52,796 nt of DNA from Bacteroidota bacterium (GTDB taxonomy: Bacteria; Bacteroidota; Bacteroidia; Palsa-948): contig JACRAM010000091.1 in the NCBI GenBank assembly GCA_016213405.1, positions 1 to 52,796 of the forward strand. Reading direction: 5' to 3'. This document shows positions 51,710-52,796 of the stretch, piece after piece. Below the pieces are notes generated by a model, which made no database searches, had not been told where the DNA came from, and saw nothing but the letters and a program-made list of their open reading frames with translations. The number at the start of each line of letters is the position of its first letter. The first letter of the stretch is position 1. Made by a program: the position numbers and the translations under genes.

Positions 51710-52651
51710 TTATTCCGCCTTTGTATTAAAGAGCGAATCTGCAAACTCCTTTTTATCGAAGAGCTGCAAATCATCAATCCCCTCACCTACTCCGATATAC
51801 TTCACAGGAATTTTGAATCGGTCAGAGATGCCGATGACTACTCCTCCTTTCGCTGTGCCATCAAGTTTGGTAAGAGCAAGCGCAGTGACATTAGTGACTT
51901 CGGTGAATTGCTTGCATTGTTCGATTGCATTTTGCCCGGTGGAAGCATCTAACACTAAAAGCACTTCATGGGGAGCATCAGGAATTACTTTTTGAATCAC
52001 ACGTTTTATCTTAGAAAGTTCGTTCATCAAATTTGTTTTGTTGTGTAATCTTCCTGCTGTATCAATTATTGCTACATCCATTTTTTTTGCAATAGCAGAA
52101 TTCACCGTATCAAACGCAACAGCGGCAGGATCGGCATTCGCACCTTGAGAAATGATTTGCGCACCAGAACGTTTCGCCCAGATTCCTAACTGTTCAACTG
52201 CAGCTGCGCGAAAAGTATCTGCTGCACCAAACAGAACATTTTTTCCTGCTTTCTTAAAGATATGAGCGAGTTTGCCTATGGTAGTGGTCTTGCCTACTCC
52301 ATTCACACCAACTACTAAAATAATATATGGCTTCTTAACAATACTTGCAAAATCTGTAAATGAATTATCTATCAACAAAGAAGAAATTTCTTCTTTCAGG
52401 ATTTCATTTAATCCACCAGTTCCAATTTTCTTTTCCTTCTCAATGCTTTTCTGAATGTTTGAAATTATTTTAAGAGAAGTTTCTGTTCCGACATCCGCAG
52501 CAATCAATGTTTCTTCTATCTTATCCAGCACCTCTTCATCTATAATGGTTTTGCCTGTAATTGCTTTTCCAAGGCGCGAAAGAAATCCTTCCCTCGTGCG
52601 AAGTAATCCGCTATCGAGTTTTTTTCTGGTGAAGAGGTCAAAGATTCTCAT
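51710..52651 (-). CDS. ftsY: Signal recognition particle receptor FtsY
   Basis: A 313-residue SRP-type GTPase that docks ribosome-SRP complexes at the membrane for co-translational insertion. It lacks the long acidic N-terminal A domain, as is usual in Bacteroidota, and begins with the NG domain (SRLGKAITGKTIIDEEVLDKIEETLIAADVG). G motifs are GVNGVGKTTTIGKLA, DTFRAAAVEQL, DTAGRLHN and TKLDGTAKGG, and it ends with GVGEGIDDLQLFD.KEF. It converges with the RidA gene, stop to stop with 3 bp between. Confidence 0.95.
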   Translation of the reverse strand: MRIFDLFTRKKLDSGLLRTREGFLSRLGKAITGKTIIDEEVLDKIEETLIAADVGTETSLKIISNIQKSIEKEKKIGTGGLNEILKEEISSLLIDNSFTDFASIVKKPYIILVVGVNGVGKTTTIGKLAHIFKKAGKNVLFGAADTFRAAAVEQLGIWAKRSGAQIISQGANADPAAVAFDTVNSAIAKKMDVAIIDTAGRLHNKTNLMNELSKIKRVIQKVIPDAPHEVLLVLDASTGQNAIEQCKQFTEVTNVTALALTKLDGTAKGGVVIGISDRFKIPVKYIGVGEGIDDLQLFDKKEFADSLFNTKAE

Positions 52652-52718
52652 ATATCAAATTAAAGTAGGAAGCGAAGGTACAAAGTAACTTCGCCACCTC
52701 TCACACCACTGTACATGC

Positions 52719-52796
52719 TTAGACGCATACAGCGGTTTCATAAAGTTTTAATCGTTTGTAGTTTGCCGATAAACTGTAGTAACCTTCTTTTGCAAA
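52719..52796 (-). other. Possible 3' end of a gene cut by the window edge
   Basis: The minus strand has an open frame from the window edge to a stop at 52719-52721, reading FAKEGYYSLSANYKRLKLYE. It is only 25 codons and two other frames are partly open too, so this is a weak candidate for the end of a gene upstream of ftsY. Confidence 0.2.

Overview
This AT-rich window looks like a chromosomal segment of a member of the Bacteroidota. The evidence is several secreted proteins with type IX secretion (T9SS) C-terminal sorting domains (pattern YPNPs.G.f.v ... PSG.Y...), a GldL/GldM-like sensor protein, a SprB-repeat protein, 5-fold beta-flower and choice-of-anchor B proteins, and AT-rich TAnnTTTG promoter elements typical of the phylum. 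No rRNA, tRNA, CRISPR array or transposase gene was seen. The species cannot be told from the sequence alone.

Layout. (1) 1-7.8 kb: a palindromic repeat at the left edge, then a GldL/GldM-like membrane sensor fused to a SpoIIE phosphatase, a DUF1697 protein, an M13 metallopeptidase lipoprotein, a VOC protein, an MsbA-like ABC exporter and a small protein. (2) 7.8-16.8 kb, minus strand: two paralogous choice-of-anchor B T9SS proteins flanking a lipoprotein, an exported protein of unknown function, a multidomain trypsin-like protease and a beta-flower repeat protein. (3) 16.8-20.4 kb: a VIT1/CCC1 metal transporter that converges on topoisomerase IV subunit A; the latter carries three in-frame palindromic repeats. 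(4) 20.7-38.2 kb: a 14-gene minus-strand surface-glycan operon. It starts with a Wzc-like autokinase and a Wzm/Wzt ABC exporter pair that is split by an inverted-repeat element. It continues with a nonulosonic-acid set (LegB, LegC, NeuD-like acetyltransferase, NeuB-like synthase, NeuA-like CMP-transferase, PtmE-like nucleotidyltransferase), a GT2 glycosyltransferase, a methyltransferase and a LIC12162-family protein. It ends with a 962-residue cytidylyltransferase/PEP-synthase-like fusion and a LicC-like nucleotidyltransferase. (5) 38.3-52.8 kb: a coiled-coil protein, three large T9SS surface proteins (two of them preceded by 21-bp tandem arrays), a PaaG-like enoyl-CoA hydratase, an acyltransferase, an SGNH hydrolase, a DUF2179-type membrane protein, RidA and FtsY.

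How the parts fit. The operon should make a polymer or oligosaccharide containing an activated nonulosonic acid and export it through Wzm/Wzt, with a Wzc-type kinase as regulator or co-polymerase. The last two genes plausibly make an additional CDP-activated substituent. The T9SS proteins are likely surface or secreted products, and the SpoIIE fusion may report on the state of the envelope or of the T9SS motor.

Most interesting: the GldL/GldM-SpoIIE fusion; the cytidylyltransferase-dikinase fusion; the paired 21-bp minisatellites ahead of T9SS genes; and palindromic repeats absorbed in frame into topoisomerase IV and into four of the five T9SS sorting domains.
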